Source: Cryptomeria japonica (lineage: Eukaryota; Streptophyta; Pinopsida; Cupressales; Cupressaceae). Taken from it: a stretch of 64,000 bases of DNA. The notes below the pieces were generated by a model, which was given only the letters and a program-made list of their open reading frames with translations, had not been told where the DNA came from and did no database searches. Positions 1 to 11,437 of the stretch are shown here, piece by piece; within the stretch, counting starts at the first letter, position 1, and each line of letters begins with the position of its first letter. A program made the translations under genes and the position numbers. Location of the stretch: assembly GCF_030272615.1 (NCBI RefSeq), contig NC_081406.1:231684396-231748395 (forward strand). Reading direction: 5' to 3'.

Positions 1-290
1 TTCTTATTCCCACCATCGCCCTCCTCAATTTCCTCTTCAGACTCTTTAGCAATATGTTTGTCACCTTTCCTACCGCCCGCCTCACGGGAGGCAATCCTAT
101 GCAATCTCCTCCTCGCTTCAATTCCAACATTGGGGTCCTCTTTCTCATCTTCAGAGCTCGAATTGTCGATAATTCACTTCCGTTTGCCTATGGTTTTTCT
201 CTTGTCCTTAGAACATGCGGGTTTAGCAAGTGGGGAAAACATGAGAGGTCGAGTTCTATGATAGTTACAAAGGAGGAAGGAATGGTTGGA
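1..290 (-). pseudogene. Acidic/basic coding-like fragment, unrecognised
   Basis: Read on the minus strand, one frame gives a Lys/Arg-rich stretch (KDKRKTIGKRK), a TGA stop, then an acidic Ser/Glu stretch (IIDNSSSEDEKEDPN), an Arg-rich stretch and another Glu-rich run that leaves the window at its left edge. Charge-rich composition kept in one frame on both sides of a single stop suggests a decayed protein end rather than random DNA. No domain is recognised. Position next to LINE RNase H debris suggests a retroelement protein, but that is inference only. Confidence 0.22.
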
Positions 291-469
291 GAGGCAAAGG
301 CTTCACCTAAGAGACGAAAAATTTTGGGGGAAGAAAGGCCACCCGCAAAGGCAATGAGAGGGTGGGAAGAATGGAGAGGGGTTTCAAACATCATTATGTT
401 CCTTGGGGGTATAAGGTCAAATGGTAGGAGTAGATTCTGTAAATCAGGCCCTGGTGAAGAGGAATAGGC

Positions 470-1145
470 CTTTTGTCTTCATTTTTTGGGTCCAAAGCTT
501 CCTTAATGGAGCTTTCATGAGAGTGGAGCAAATAGAAGGGAAGAAAATAGTATCATTGTTCCTAAAATGGTTTAGCAAAGGCATATGAGTAATAAAAAAC
601 CTTGTGGCAGCCCTCTAGGGTAAAATATTTCATGACCATGAGGCATACCTAGATCCACGGGTGCAGTAATTCTTCCCTGGCAAAGCTGCCCTACAGCTTA
701 GCAGGGGCTTCCTTCCCCTTAAAGAATTTGTTAAGGCTATCGCAGTTGGCAACATGACTAGTCCTCTTCTTATTCCCTCCAAGGAAAGGCTCGTGGCTTG
801 GGCAATAACCTCCTTCGAGACTTCAAACAAAATCCCCCCTAAAAAAAACCCTTCTATCGGTCTAGGATGTGGCGAATTGGACTGAAAGTTGCTCACCAAA
901 CCCTTTCAAGCACTTCAATATTCAACCATCCCTCTCTCCATATAGTAATGCTAGACAAGGGGGTCATTTTTAAATTCATCTAGCCTATCTGGCTCATAGT
1001 TCACTCTATCGCCACCCATGATGGACTCACACAAAGTATCAACATAGGCACCACAAAAAACCAAATACATGAACCTTTTTTTAGCAGAGATAATAAAAAA
1101 AGAACACCGGCTTTCTAAAATGGGCATTGCATTTCTATCATTGCT
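470..1145. other. No recognisable gene
   Basis: A minus-strand open stretch of 89 codons (630-899) occurs here, but I recognise no motif in it and see no neighbouring exon. It could be a decayed retroelement. Nothing else is supported. Confidence 0.3.
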
Positions 1146-1829
1146 CTAATTCCCAAAATTGTGCAAACCAACAAAGGTGCAATTACTTCTCCTTACCTCT
1201 GAATTTTGTGGCGTGTGCAAAAGGTAACTCTTACCTTGAGATAGGACATCAAAATTTAAATTTGTCATCTTTCCTTTTTCAGGGATTAAAATAGCATCAT
1301 TGCTTGTGCATCCACGCATCCAGTGAAGCCCAGTCCAATTCATCAAAGTGTAATCTTTCAAGGAAGTCACATGATCCCCAATACAACCAAAGTAAATTGT
1401 CAGCAAGAGAAAGCAAAAACATTGCCATATCATGGTGATGAACTGGCCACCAAATTCATCATTCCACCTAGTCACCCATGTCATATTCCTATCGGTCCCA
1501 AACAGTGCTAGGATGGGCCAATTCAAATTAAAAAACTCTCGCCTTCTCCAACCAAATCGACCAGAGTGAAGAACGCGAACTCTGATATGAAGAGTACTAC
1601 CCATGGGAATTCTGGTTCGAATGCTCTCCATCTAGGGGATATCAGACATTATTAGGGAGGGAGTCCATCCTCCTCCAACATCACATGTTGTCATTTGAAG
1701 ACCAAGTGCAGCTAAAGCATCTGCCACCTTGTTTCCCTCTTTGTAAACATGACCAATCTCAAAGGAGTTGAAATTGAGATTAACCTGTGAATAACACTCT
1801 GGTTGGATTTTGTTTTGAATATGAAACAA
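1146..1829 (-). pseudogene. LINE-type RNase H C-terminal fragment
   Basis: The frame entering at 1829 contains GHVYKEGNKVADALAALG, the C-terminal motif of the RNase H domain carried by plant non-LTR retrotransposons (last catalytic Asp in the ADAL context). The frame meets a stop at 1632-1634 and then stays open to 1146 with no recognisable domain, probably the LINE tail. The upstream RNase H, reverse transcriptase and endonuclease are absent: at about 1830 the sequence changes to an unrelated duplicated segment. It is a short dead fragment, on the opposite strand to the LINE RNase H remnant at 44.9 kb. Confidence 0.6.
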
Positions 1830-1830
1830 T

Positions 1831-2355
1831 TTGTATTTTTTGAAGGGTTGAGTATGTGGGTCTAGGGAACTTCTATATATGGTTGACCCTACACTTTAGG
1901 GCACTTATGCATGCATGGACCTAATATTTATTTGTGGATTTGATCCAATACACTGCGTGCTTCTATTTCATGATTCCTCTAATTTGCCTCACTTCTTTGA
2001 GTGTCAAGGAATGGTCATGTTTATGAACATTTAAGTGAGATCATAGGCACAATGATGATATATGAAATTATTGTACACAATATAGTTGAATGTTCTCAAG
2101 ATTGGAAATCATAAGTCTCTAGTTATATTTTGTCTCAGATATGGAAGTCTTTGTATTTTGTGAAGGGTTGAGTATGTGGGTCTAGGGCATTTTTTATGGC
2201 TATGCTTTGGGGAACTTATGCATACATGGATCTAATCTTTGTTTGTGGATTTGATCCAATACAATGCGTGCTTCTATTCATGATTCATCTAGTTTGCCTC
2301 ACTTGTTTGAGTGTTAAGGAATGGCAATGTTTACAAATATTTAAGTGAGATCACT
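1831..2355. repeat. Diverged direct duplication, offset about 320 bp
   Basis: About 205-215 bp starting at 1831 recurs at 2151. Both copies have a start like ttgtattttttgaagggttg, then gtatgtgggtctaggg, a central gtggatttgatccaatac and an end like catttaagtgagatca. The copies differ by scattered substitutions and small indels. There is no coding potential. Roughly 100 bp of different sequence lies between them. Confidence 0.75.
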
Positions 2356-3052
2356 AGATCAAAAGGGTCATGTTCTCTTAGGTAAAACTCCTTAATAGGA
2401 ATGACTTTACAATCATGGAAAAGTTTGGAGATAAAACTTATAGATATTGATAGGAAGTTATGCGAATTCTAATTCATTTTAGTGCAACAAATGGAAGTGT
2501 TTTTAGCAAGCTCCTTCCTTAAATTTAATCAATTTTTCCTTGATATACAATCATGTGTCAAATGAATGCATTTAAATATAAAGACACAATTTTATATTTC
2601 ACAAATGTGTGTTTAGTCAACTCCAAATGAGAAAGGAATGAATGGGATTTGACCAAATTTTGAATTTAAATCTCAAAAAATCACATGTTATGTGTAGGCT
2701 GGTAATTGATCTTGTGCCATTGGATTGACCCAAGATAAAAGGTCAGGGTGGATAATGCATGTATACCTAGATAGATATAGGAATGAACATAAAAATGAGC
2801 AGTATATGGAAATATGTTCAAATGTGAAAAATATATGGATAATGAAGGTGGAAATGCATGTAAATATGTGAGTAATGATATAGGGAAAAGAGTATGACTT
2901 TACACATGGGCGTGAATTTATTAGTATGTAACTACATTAAGTCATTCTCTAAAACTAGGCACACAACTACATGGGAATTAACATGTGTATGCAAATATCA
3001 CCATTAGGTTTTGCCTCCACTTGAGTTGCATGTGAATCCTAGAATAATAATG
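2356..3052. other. AT-rich intergenic, nothing recognised
   Basis: No coding frame, RNA gene or obvious repeat is seen. It ends at the target duplication of the large gypsy element. Confidence 0.5.
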
Positions 3053-3057
3053 TATCT

Positions 3058-3545
3058 TGTTAGCAAGAAATCTAGGTATAGATACCAGAGTTTTGAATCC
3101 CAATGAGTTTTTTATGTTGTAGTCTTTCACGTTAGACTCAATACTATTAAGGAGAATAGAGAGGACAAAAGATGTCTTAACTAAGAGAATAGTAAGAACA
3201 AACATAACACATTAGTTGGAGACCAAAAAATAATTACATTGCTTATATTCATTTAGTTTATCAAATACACTCTTATATCTCCTTATACATCTTTATATAT
3301 TCATATCATATATCCTCCTTCTATATATTATTCATGTGTGTATACTTCTATTATATTACCCTCTATCACCTTCTGGTGATCGTAACTTACATTATATTTG
3401 TACCTACTAGGTGGGAAGTTACCCATACTTGGTACCCCCATTTTACATGTTGAGCTTCCATCCATCATCTCTGCAAGTCTGATGTGCCAATATGTAGTGT
3501 ATTTTATGGAATTTTGTTTGGCTACTTTTGTTCTTACCAATATCA
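3058..3545 (-). repeat. 3' LTR of outer gypsy element
   Basis: It starts tgttagcaag and ends ccaatatca. It matches 16911-17412 over shared blocks such as ttttgaatcccaatgagttt, gatgtcttaactaa and agtaagaacaaacataacac. The right end is set by the adjacent polypurine tract (minus strand AGAAGGGGGGA, 3546-3556). Confidence 0.8.
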
Positions 3546-3556
3546 TCCCCCCTTCT
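3546..3556 (-). other. Polypurine tract, outer gypsy element
   Basis: The minus strand reads AGAAGGGGGGA immediately upstream of the LTR start TGATATTGG. This is the expected position and composition of the plus-strand primer for reverse transcription. Confidence 0.65.
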
Positions 3557-3839
3557 AAACCTTTAATTTTCCTCAAGTCAATATTATTTTTGAGTTTTGT
3601 GGTAGTGTTTGAGTCAAGCGTCGTCTAAGTGTCATTGGTGTAGCATTGTAAAGTAATGGCATCTAGTGTTTTCAAATGATTTGCTTTGGATTATAAGATG
3701 GCATTAATCATATAAGGTCCCTACCACTGAACTTTAATGTTACTCTACTTCTTAAACTTGATGTCATACAAAAGAACCATGTCTCTGACCTAAAAGTGTT
3801 TTGTTTGGAGGTTTATCTAATGTCAAGATTTTTGTCTTC

Positions 3840-5178
3840 TTTGTTCCATCTAGAAGTGTGCTTCAGCTAACTACCTCATGTCATTGATTTGTTCTAGTCT
3901 ATCTAATATTTTTTTAATAGAGTTATCGTCATCAAGTCTTAGTGCTAGTGCAGTGTGAAGGTTATGGACTACAAAATTTATTGGTGAGATGGTCTCCATT
4001 CCGTATACCAAATCAAAGGGTGTGTGCTTGGTAAATCTTTTATAAGTGACGTAGTAAGCCCAAAGTACCACAAAGACTTTGATATATCAGTCAACCTTGT
4101 TTGCATCACACAATTTAGTTGATGTAGTGCCAATGATCTTGTTGAGTGCCTCATTAGCCCCATTTTCTTGCTCGAGTTGTGTGTAATCATGAAATTGGTT
4201 AATAATTCTTCGATAATTTTATTCACAAATATTTTCCTTCATTGCTTGTGATTCTTAGTGGACATCCAAATCTATTAATAATGTTATTATATAAAAATTT
4301 GGTATTAGTATAGGTGGTGCAATCCTTGGTAGGGTTTTCTTCGCCCCATTTGGTAAGGTAATCGATCTAGTAATGATGAACCATGCTTTAGAGAGTTTAG
4401 CAAGCAAATCAATAGTTCCTATGAAGTCAATTGCCCATTTTTTTAAGGGGACTTGTGTTAGAACCAATTGGAGTGGCATTTCACCCCTAGCCATGGGTCT
4501 TCTAATTGGTTGACAGATCCTACAATTCTTTGAATAATATTTAGCATCTTTATATATGCTAGGCCACCATAATTCAGATAGTAATGTTTTTTGGGTTGTA
4601 GTATCTTTATAGTTATAGCCTCATACAATCTCATCATGTGCCTTTTGCAAGATATGTTCTTGTTCATGCTCATATACTACTCTCTAGAGGACTACATCTT
4701 CCCTTTTTCAATATAAAGCTCCTTCAATTAAAGTATGGGGAATATATTTTTCACATTAGAAGTTCTTTATCATGGGCATTCATTTCTGGTGGATAAGTTC
4801 CAATAGAAAGGAGTTTTTCCACATCATGTAGTTCTCTTGGCAATGTTGTGATCCATAATAAATTAGTGTTGGAAGGTCTTCTTTGTTAGATTCATCTAGC
4901 CCTTCCCTTATTTTGATTAGAGAAAAGTAGTTTGAACCCTGGTTGTTCTTTCCAGGCTTAACCATTATCGTAAAATTGAGTTTTGGAAAGAGTAATAACC
5001 ACCTACATAGTCAACTTTGTATCACTGATTTATTAAAAAGGAATTTTAGAGGTTCATGGTCTATATAGAATTAAATGGTGTGGAGAGAAGGTAATGTCAA
5101 AATTTAAGTAAAGCATAGACCATGGAAAGATCTTCCCTTTTGGTGGTGGTATATTAATTTATTTTACTTGGGACAACT
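3840..5178 (-). pseudogene. Outer gypsy: RNase H end and integrase, broken
   Basis: Reading leftwards from 5178 the minus strand keeps a degraded RNase H tail resembling TEREGLAMVYAL...HYL and the DHEPLKFLFNKS region. A linker containing MVKPGKNNQGSNYFS follows, then an integrase zinc-binding and core region (PLKKWAIDFIGTID near 4440) and a C-terminal stretch FDLVYGMETISPINF near 4000. Frameshifts and stops separate these blocks, so no protein can be made. The RNase H frame continues across the inner insertion at 11438, which proves that this block and 11438-12570 were once one gene. Confidence 0.8.
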
Positions 5179-5471
5179 TGAAGCAGTCACCGGTGAGGAG
5201 GGACCTCAAAGAGATCAATCTGGATTGGTCAGCAAGAGTAAACACAACGGAAACACAAAGATATGATGGAGGCAATGCAAAATAGATTGTTTTATTGCAT
5301 GAAAATTGATTACAACCAACCGGTAACAACTGAGTTACAACATACCGATTCACAGACCTGGTGGAACATACAGAATAGGTCACAATCGGGACCTTGAATC
5401 TTAATATCTATATTCTATGCACAATCTAGCTACTTGATTCTCTAATTGATTACATTCTAATGCGCAATTAC

Positions 5472-5521
<50 letters not shown>

Positions 5522-6016
5522 CCAAAGGATCCAGTCGGCCTAAAAGGGATCAAAACCCAAAGAACAAGACCTAACATGCAAAATAAAAAAGGTCGGCCTC
5601 CACCAAGGGATTCCTCCGGAAAAATCCAAAGGATGAAACGTTGATCGAGGGAAAAGGTCGGCCACACGCCAAGGAACATCAGAATCAATGCCCAAGGCTC
5701 TGCAAGCTTCGAAAGGGATTCTGGTATATCACCAAAATAGGTCCAGGCAACCAGTAAAAAGAACTGCCAACCGATAACAGAAAACTGTCAAGGAAATCGA
5801 TAGCAATATCTTGTTGGAAAATGATCCAAATGTGATGCAGTCTAGAAATAAGAAAGATGATCAATTCTTCAAGTAGAATCCAACTCTAGAGGATCTAGTG
5901 AGCCAAAACCGGGATACACAGAAAAGAAAACTGAAACTGCAAACAGAAAGCAAAATAGAAAGAAAATATTTTTGGTTGATACAAGATTGCTATGAACCGA
6001 GGATGCTCCTGCATTA
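5179..6016 (-). repeat. 3' LTR of inner gypsy element
   Basis: In element orientation it starts TAATGCAGGAGCATCC (partner TGATGTAGGAGCATCC) and ends CTTCA. It is about 35 bp longer than the other copy because of an expanded (TA)n tract at about 5476-5518. Confidence 0.9.
5476..5518. repeat. (TA)n microsatellite inside LTR
   Basis: About 43 bp of uninterrupted alternating TA. The matching spot in the partner LTR (about 10930) has only attatatatatt. Confidence 0.95.
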
Positions 6017-6047
6017 GACATTCGGGGTTATTGAAAAAGTGAGCCTC

Positions 6048-6242
6048 TCACTTTGTTGGGGTTAGAGGAAAACCAAGGCGGTCTACCTCTGCCTGAGAAA
6101 TCCAAGATGAATCTTCAACTGGTATGTCCTTCCACTTCACAAGATACTCCTTATACTGACTGCTCTGGGTACTATGCCCAATCCCACTATCCAAAATCTC
6201 TTCAATCTGATCTGGCTCCTTCCAGGGCAACTGTTTTTCCAA
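6048..6242 (-). pseudogene. Inner gypsy: integrase C-terminal chromodomain
   Basis: The 64-residue frame contains PDQIEEILDSGIGHSTQ, then YKEYLVKWKDIPVEDSSW, then a short helix-like tail (QAEVDRLGFPL). This is the chromodomain layout (aromatic residues around YLVKW and W at the end) fused to the integrase of chromoviruses, where it guides insertion to certain chromatin. It is the last part of pol before the 3' LTR. It is internally open but cut off from the upstream integrase by stops near 6243-6266. Confidence 0.85.
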
Positions 6243-6266
6243 GTCTGCAATATTGTCCTCACTAAA

Positions 6267-6569
6267 TTATAATTCATGATACTCATGAAGATCTGCAATG
6301 TTAAACATAGGTGAAATACTCAAACTATCTAGTAACTCCACTTCATATGCATGTCCGGAACTAAACTTCCTCAAAATCCTGCAAGGTCCAAACTTTTTCA
6401 TTTGCAACTTGTTATAAGCTCCAACCAGGAATCTCTCTTTTCTCATATATACCATCACTTCATTGCTAAATTCAAATTCCTTATGTCTCCTCTTCTCATC
6501 TATCTTCTCCTTATACTTGTTGTTCATGTCTTCCAAATGTTGCTTAACTTGAATATGCAAGGTTGCCAT
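6267..6569 (-). pseudogene. Inner gypsy: integrase C-terminal region
   Basis: A 100-codon frame with MKKFGPCRILRKF, a VELLDSLSISPMFNIADLH segment and an upstream coiled, Lys/Glu-rich helix (EDMNNKYKEKIDEKRRHKEF). This is the usual SH3-like C-terminal integrase region between the catalytic core and the chromodomain. The frame ends just before the chromodomain frame. Confidence 0.8.
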
Positions 6570-6789
6570 GTGATCTGCAAAATCTTATGCTTCTAAACTT
6601 GTCTGGTCTTCACTGCTAATGTCTCTCAATTCTAATATACCTCTAGGATGCACTCTGATAACAATCTCAAAAGGTGTTCTTCTGGTACTTCTATTCACTG
6701 AATTGTTGTAGGCAAATTATGCTTGTAAAAAAGATCAAATCCCAACTTTCGGTTTTATCTCCCACTAAACATCTCAACGAGTTTATCAA

Positions 6790-7379
6790 ACTCTGGTTAA
6801 CTACTTTTGTCTACCCATCAGTCTGTGGATGAAAAGTAGAACTAAACTTCAAATATGTCTTCATCTTCTTCCAAAGTATTCTAAAAAAATAGCCAACAAA
6901 CTTAGTGTCTGTATCTGAAACTATGCTCTTAGGTAATCCATGCAATCTCACCACTTCCTTGAAAAATAGGTCTGCTACATGCAATGCATCTGATGTCTTC
7001 TTACAAGGTATGAAATGAGCCATCTTTGAGAATCTATCCACTACCACAAATATAGAATCATTCCCTCTCAGTATCTTAGGCAATCCAAGTACAAATCCAT
7101 GCTTATATCCTCCCAAGGTCTTACCAGTACTATCAAAGGTTTATATAATCCCACATTCTGACTACTACCCTTTGCAACTTGAAAAACTCTACAACTTTGC
7201 ACATATCTCTTAACACCCTTATGAATCTAGGGCCAAAAGTACTGCTCACTCACCAATGCTACTGTTTTGTCAATGTCAAAATGTCCAGCTAGTCCTCCAT
7301 TGTGTTTCTCCTTTATCAAACTCTCCCTCATAGAACTCTTAGGTATGCACAACTGAACTCCTTTGAATAAAATCCCATC
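6790..7379 (-). pseudogene. Inner gypsy: integrase zinc-binding and catalytic core
   Basis: The HHCC finger is seen as KHNGGLAGHF followed by SCRVFQVAKG, where the second Cys of the C-x2-C pair is Phe. A TAG stop follows FWP. The core shows the first Asp in the MDFVLGLP context, the second in IVSDTDTKF, and the end motif FHPQTDG-stop-TKVVN, where the usual Gln and Glu of TDGQTEVVN have become a stop and Lys. Loss of the third acidic residue of the D,D-35-E triad at about 6806 means this integrase is catalytically dead. Confidence 0.85.
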
Positions 7380-8615
7380 CTAAATGAAGTAATCCAACCA
7401 CTTGCTTCTATCTACCATAACCGGTTCTCTACATGCTTTCCAAGGTTCTGCAAAATCTGGGTCATCGTCATACAAGGTCTTCAAATCTTCAAATCCTAAT
7501 ACTGTCACTCTCATCTCTGTCAGCAAATTCCTTAACCTACTCAATGTATCAACAACTTTGTTAGATTTCCCACTTCTATGCTTCAACACAAAGGTGTAAC
7601 TCTGCAAGAATTCTACCCATCTCATATGTCTCTGATTCAACTTACTCTGACTGTTCAAATGCTGCAAATCTTGATGATTTGTATACAACACAAACTCCTT
7701 AGGCAACAAGTAATGTCTCCAGTTCTTCAAGGATTGAACTATGGCATAAAACTCTTGATCATACACTGAATATCTCCTCCATGCATCATTCAATTTCTCA
7801 CTAAAATAAGCTATTGCTCTCCCTTCCTGACTCAAGACTACTCCTATTGTTGTTTCACTTGCATCACAATCCACTTGAAATACTTTATTTAAATCTAGTA
7901 AAGCTAACATATGTTGCTCGATCACTTTCTGCTTCAACAGTTCAAAACTTTTGTTTGCTCTGGTGGTCCGCTTGAATTCCTTCTGATCTCCTCTCATGGT
8001 CTCGGTCATAGGGTTACAAACTAAACTAAAATTTCTGATAAACTTCTGATAAAAAATAGCCAATCCATGAAATGATCTTACCTCTCCAATGCTTTCTGGT
8101 GTAGGCCATTCAACAATTGCTTTCACTTTCTCAGGGTCCATCTTCAAACCATCCTCAGATATCACAAATCCCAAATAGACTAACTCATCCTTCATGAAAG
8201 TACACTTCTTGATATTGATCAACACCTTCTCTTCTCTCGACCTCTACAAAAATTGTCTTAACTGCAACAAATGCTCCTCTTTTGTCTTACTGAAAATCAG
8301 AATATCATCCAAATACACAATAACAAACTTACCCAATAATTTCTTCAATACCTCATTCATCAGCCTCATGAAAGTACTTGGTGCATTAGTCAATCCAAAA
8401 GGCATCACCAAGAATTCATACAGTCCTTCATTTGTCTTAAATGTTGTCTTCCACTCATCACCTTCTCTGATCCTAATCTGATGATATCCACTCTTCAAAT
8501 CTATCTTTGTAAAGTATTTTGCTCCACTCAAACAGTCCATTATGTCATCCATCCTAGGCAAAGGAAACCGGTATTTCACTGTGATCTTATTTATTGCTCT
8601 GGAATCAGTACGCAT
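7380..8615 (-). pseudogene. Inner gypsy: reverse transcriptase and RNase H
   Basis: One frame runs from 8615 to 7380, broken only by a TAG at 8244-8246. Reverse transcriptase motifs appear in order: [31 protein letters not shown], the catalytic [15 protein letters not shown], then LGFVISEDGLKMDPEKV. RNase H follows with DCDASE, DQEFYAIV, a degenerate LYTNHQDLQ (the Asp of the usual TDH is Asn) and VVDTLSR. Sequence upstream of 8615 is frameshifted. This is the best preserved part of the element. YLDD is intact but RNase H has probably lost a metal-binding residue. Confidence 0.92.
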
Positions 8616-8627
8616 TCTCCATTTTTC

Positions 8628-9056
8628 TTAGGTGCTAATACTGCTGGTATTGCACAAGGGCTCAGACTCTCCCTGATCAAACCTTTTCTTCAACAGCTCC
8701 TGCACTTGTCTATCCAGTTCTTCATTCTTTGTTGATGTCAACCAATGTGCAGCTTTATTAGGAAAACTAGCTCCAGGAACCAAGTCCATACAATGACCAA
8801 TACTTCTCATAGGTGGTAATCCATCAGGTACATTATTTGAAATGATGTCTTCATATTATTTTAGCAAATCTTTTATCTCTTTCGGGTGTTCTCCTTTCGG
8901 TTTCGGTTTCTCAGTCTTCTTAAGAATTAAGGCAAAACACACATTCTCATGTCTCAATCCATCCAAGAATTTCCTTCCATCTACCAAACAGATTCTAGCA
9001 TTCATACAGACTTCATTCTTCAAAGGTTCCTCCAAAGGCAATAAGGTTTGCTTCAT
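8628..9056 (-). pseudogene. Inner gypsy: protease-RT connector and RT N-terminus
   Basis: Two open blocks (8856-9056, 8628-8810) hold a linker with an EEPLKNEVCMNARICLVD stretch and the start of reverse transcriptase (ELDRQVQELLKKRFDQGESEP). A frameshift after GESEP separates the latter from the RT frame that starts with [19 protein letters not shown]. In the broken stretch, another frame continues as [16 protein letters not shown], the normal RT beginning. Confidence 0.75.
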
Positions 9057-9104
9057 CCAATTGGCTACAATAGTGTATGTATTCGTCCTCCCATCATGTA
9101 CTGT

Positions 9105-9515
9105 CTATCTATCAAACTGCCAAGTCCTACTCAAAAAAAGATGAGAAATATCCATAAGCATAATATCACACAAGACTTCATCATGAGAGTTCCCAATTTT
9201 CAATTTCACCAAACATTTCTCACTTACTAACAACTTATGTTCATCCTGAATCCATGCTATTTGATAAGGCTTAGGGTGTTTCAATCTCTCCAATTTCAAA
9301 TTATTCATCATCTCTTCTAAGATAAGATTATCTGAACTACCACTATCAATAGCAACTTTACAACACTTACTAGATACCTTACATCTGGTCTTGAACAGAT
9401 TCTTCCTCTGCAAAGGCTCTTCATCTCCTCCGATAGGACACAAAGCCCTCCTCATCACCAACAATTTTCCATCTTCTGGTTTATTGTCTGTTCTGGTGGG
9501 GATTTCTTCCACCAC
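9105..9515 (-). pseudogene. Inner gypsy: retropepsin-like protease
   Basis: The frame contains CKVAIDSGSSDNLILEEM, the aspartic protease active-site motif (D-S/T-G, as DSGSSDNLI), and ends with an LSRTWQFDR segment equivalent to the usual LGRPW flap end. It sits between gag and reverse transcriptase as expected for gypsy. The frame closes just after FDR; a normal element would read on into the RT connector. Confidence 0.85.
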
Positions 9516-9539
9516 TGCTTCTCTTTTGGTATTCTCTTT

Positions 9540-10560
9540 CTTCTTACACTCGAATGCATGATGTCCTTCTCCTCCACATTTAAAGAAGGTTCCTCTAAAT
9601 GTTCTCTTGTCTTGTCTTCTGAAATTCTCATTCTGGTACCATTAGATTCTCTCCTCCAGTAGAAATTTCTATCATCCTTCTGGTATGTGTTACCTTCTTT
9701 GTTCACTTCCTTGTCCTTATTCTGATCTGCACTAGTTCCTCTACCTCTAGTATATCCTCTTCCTCCTTGAAATCTTCCTCTGGTAAACCTTCCACCTCTG
9801 CCTCTTTGCCTATGCTCATGTCTTTTGTTTAACTTCTCTTCTGCCTTTAGGGCTTACTGGTAAGCCTCTTCAACACTCTCCAATTTGAACAAACTGAGTT
9901 CATCTTGTATAGACATATGTAATCCATTCAAATATCTCGCAATTGTTCAACTTGTAAAATGCTTCGGTGTACTCCTTCACACCAGATTCCTTTTGTCTCA
10001 GATTCTACAACTTCCAGATCAGATTCACTTGATAATCATCTGGCATAAACTTTGATTTCAACTTAGCAATCATCTGATTCCATGCCTTAATCTTCTCTTT
10101 ACCTCTTATCTGTCTATCAACTTGCAAATGCTCTCACCAAAGAGATGCATGACCTTTCAACCGGGTACAGGCATATTTCACCTTCCTCTCTTTTGCAGTG
10201 TTTTCAAAATCAAAATACTTCTCCATCTCCAAGATCCAATCCATCAATTCATCTGAATCCAACTTCCCATCATATTCTGGTGGGGTAAAATGAGGTTTAG
10301 TGTTCGCCCAACTCAAAACACTCAAAAACATTTCTTCATCTGAATCAACCGCCGATAGGTTTGCTTGGTCTATTGGGGCTTCTTCTCCTTCATCTTCATA
10401 AATTGACCTCTTCTTTGGGTTGTCTCCACAGCTTCCAACCGGGCTGATATACCTCGCAACATCTCCATCAAAATAGGGTTTGCATTCCCATGCGCTCCAC
10501 CATTCCTAGCTCCTCTTCACGCCATCGTTCACGCTAGTCCTCTGTAGTTACAGGTCAGAT
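9540..10560 (-). pseudogene. Inner gypsy: gag with damaged zinc knuckle
   Basis: The block at 10134-10331 (PPEYDGKLDSDELMDWILEM, then KYACTRLKGHASLW) is the central retrotransposon gag (capsid) domain. A nucleocapsid zinc knuckle is at about 9545-9587, reading FFKCGGEGHHAFECKK. The pattern C-x2-C-x4-H-x4-C is kept except that the first Cys is Phe. Arg/Gly-rich sequence lies between. Several stops and shifts break the frame, so no full gag can be made. Confidence 0.8.
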
Positions 10561-10620
10561 CTGCAATACGCCACCCTAAAACAAAAATTTCAGGACACGC
10601 AACCTTCGAAATGAAACTTC

Positions 10621-10632
10621 ACTCTGATACCA
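10621..10632 (-). other. Primer-binding site (initiator Met tRNA), inner gypsy
   Basis: The minus strand reads TGGTATCAGAGT two bases inside the 5' LTR end. It is complementary to the 3' end of plant initiator methionine tRNA, as in many plant LTR elements. Confidence 0.9.
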
Positions 10633-10634
10633 CT

Positions 10635-11437
10635 TGAAGTAGTCTCCGGTGAGGTGGGACCTCAAAAAGATCAATCCGAACTGGTCAGCAAGATTAAAAA
10701 CAACAAAAATATAAAGATATGATGAAGGCAATGTAGAACAGATTGTTTTGTTGCATGAAAATTGATTACAACCAACAGGTAACAACCAGGTTACAACATA
10801 CTGTCTCACAGGCTTGGTGGAACATACAGAATAGGTCACAACCGAGACATTGAATCTTAAGATCTATCTTCTACGCACAATCTAGCCCTTGATTCTCTGA
10901 TTGATTACATTCTAATGTGCAATTACAATTATATATATTGATCCAAAGGATCCAGTCGGCCCAAAAGGGATCAAAACCCAAAGAACAAGACCTAACGTGC
11001 AAAATAAACAAGGTCGGCCTCCGCCAAGGGATTCCTCCGAAAAAATACAAAGGATGAAACATAGATTGCGGGAAAAGGTCGGCCACACACCAAGGAACAT
11101 TGGAATCAATTCCCAAGGCTTTGCAAACTTCGGAAGGGGTTTCGGTAGATCACCAAAATAGGTCCAGGCAACTGGTAACAAGAATTGCCAACTGGTAACA
11201 AGAAACTGTCAAGGAAACCGATAGCGATATCTTGCAGGAAAATGATCCAAATGCAATGCGGTTTGGAAACAAGAAAGATGATAAAGTCTTCAAGTAGAAT
11301 CCAACTCCACATGATCCGATGAGCCAAAATCGGGATACATAGAAAGAAAAATTGAAACCGCAAACAAAAAGAAAAATAAAAAGAAAATGTTTTTGGTTGA
11401 TGCAAGATTGCTATGAACCAAGGATGCTCCTACATCA
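10635..11437 (-). repeat. 5' LTR of inner gypsy element
   Basis: 803 bp running tgaagtagtc...ctacatca on the plus strand. It is collinear with 5179-6016, and differences are mostly transitions plus the (TA)n length change. The tandem phrases gtcggcctcc, agggattcctccg and ggaaaaggtcggcc are shared. Confidence 0.92.

Noticed and set aside
8194-9230. Plus-strand open frames opposite the inner gypsy RT and protease
   Set aside because: They are shadows of the minus-strand pol genes, which carry the recognisable motifs.
10621-10632. Possible tRNA gene fragments at the TGGTATCAGAG sites
   Set aside because: Only the tRNA 3'-end complement is present next to LTR ends; these are primer-binding sites, not tRNA genes. 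No tRNA or rRNA gene was recognised in the window.
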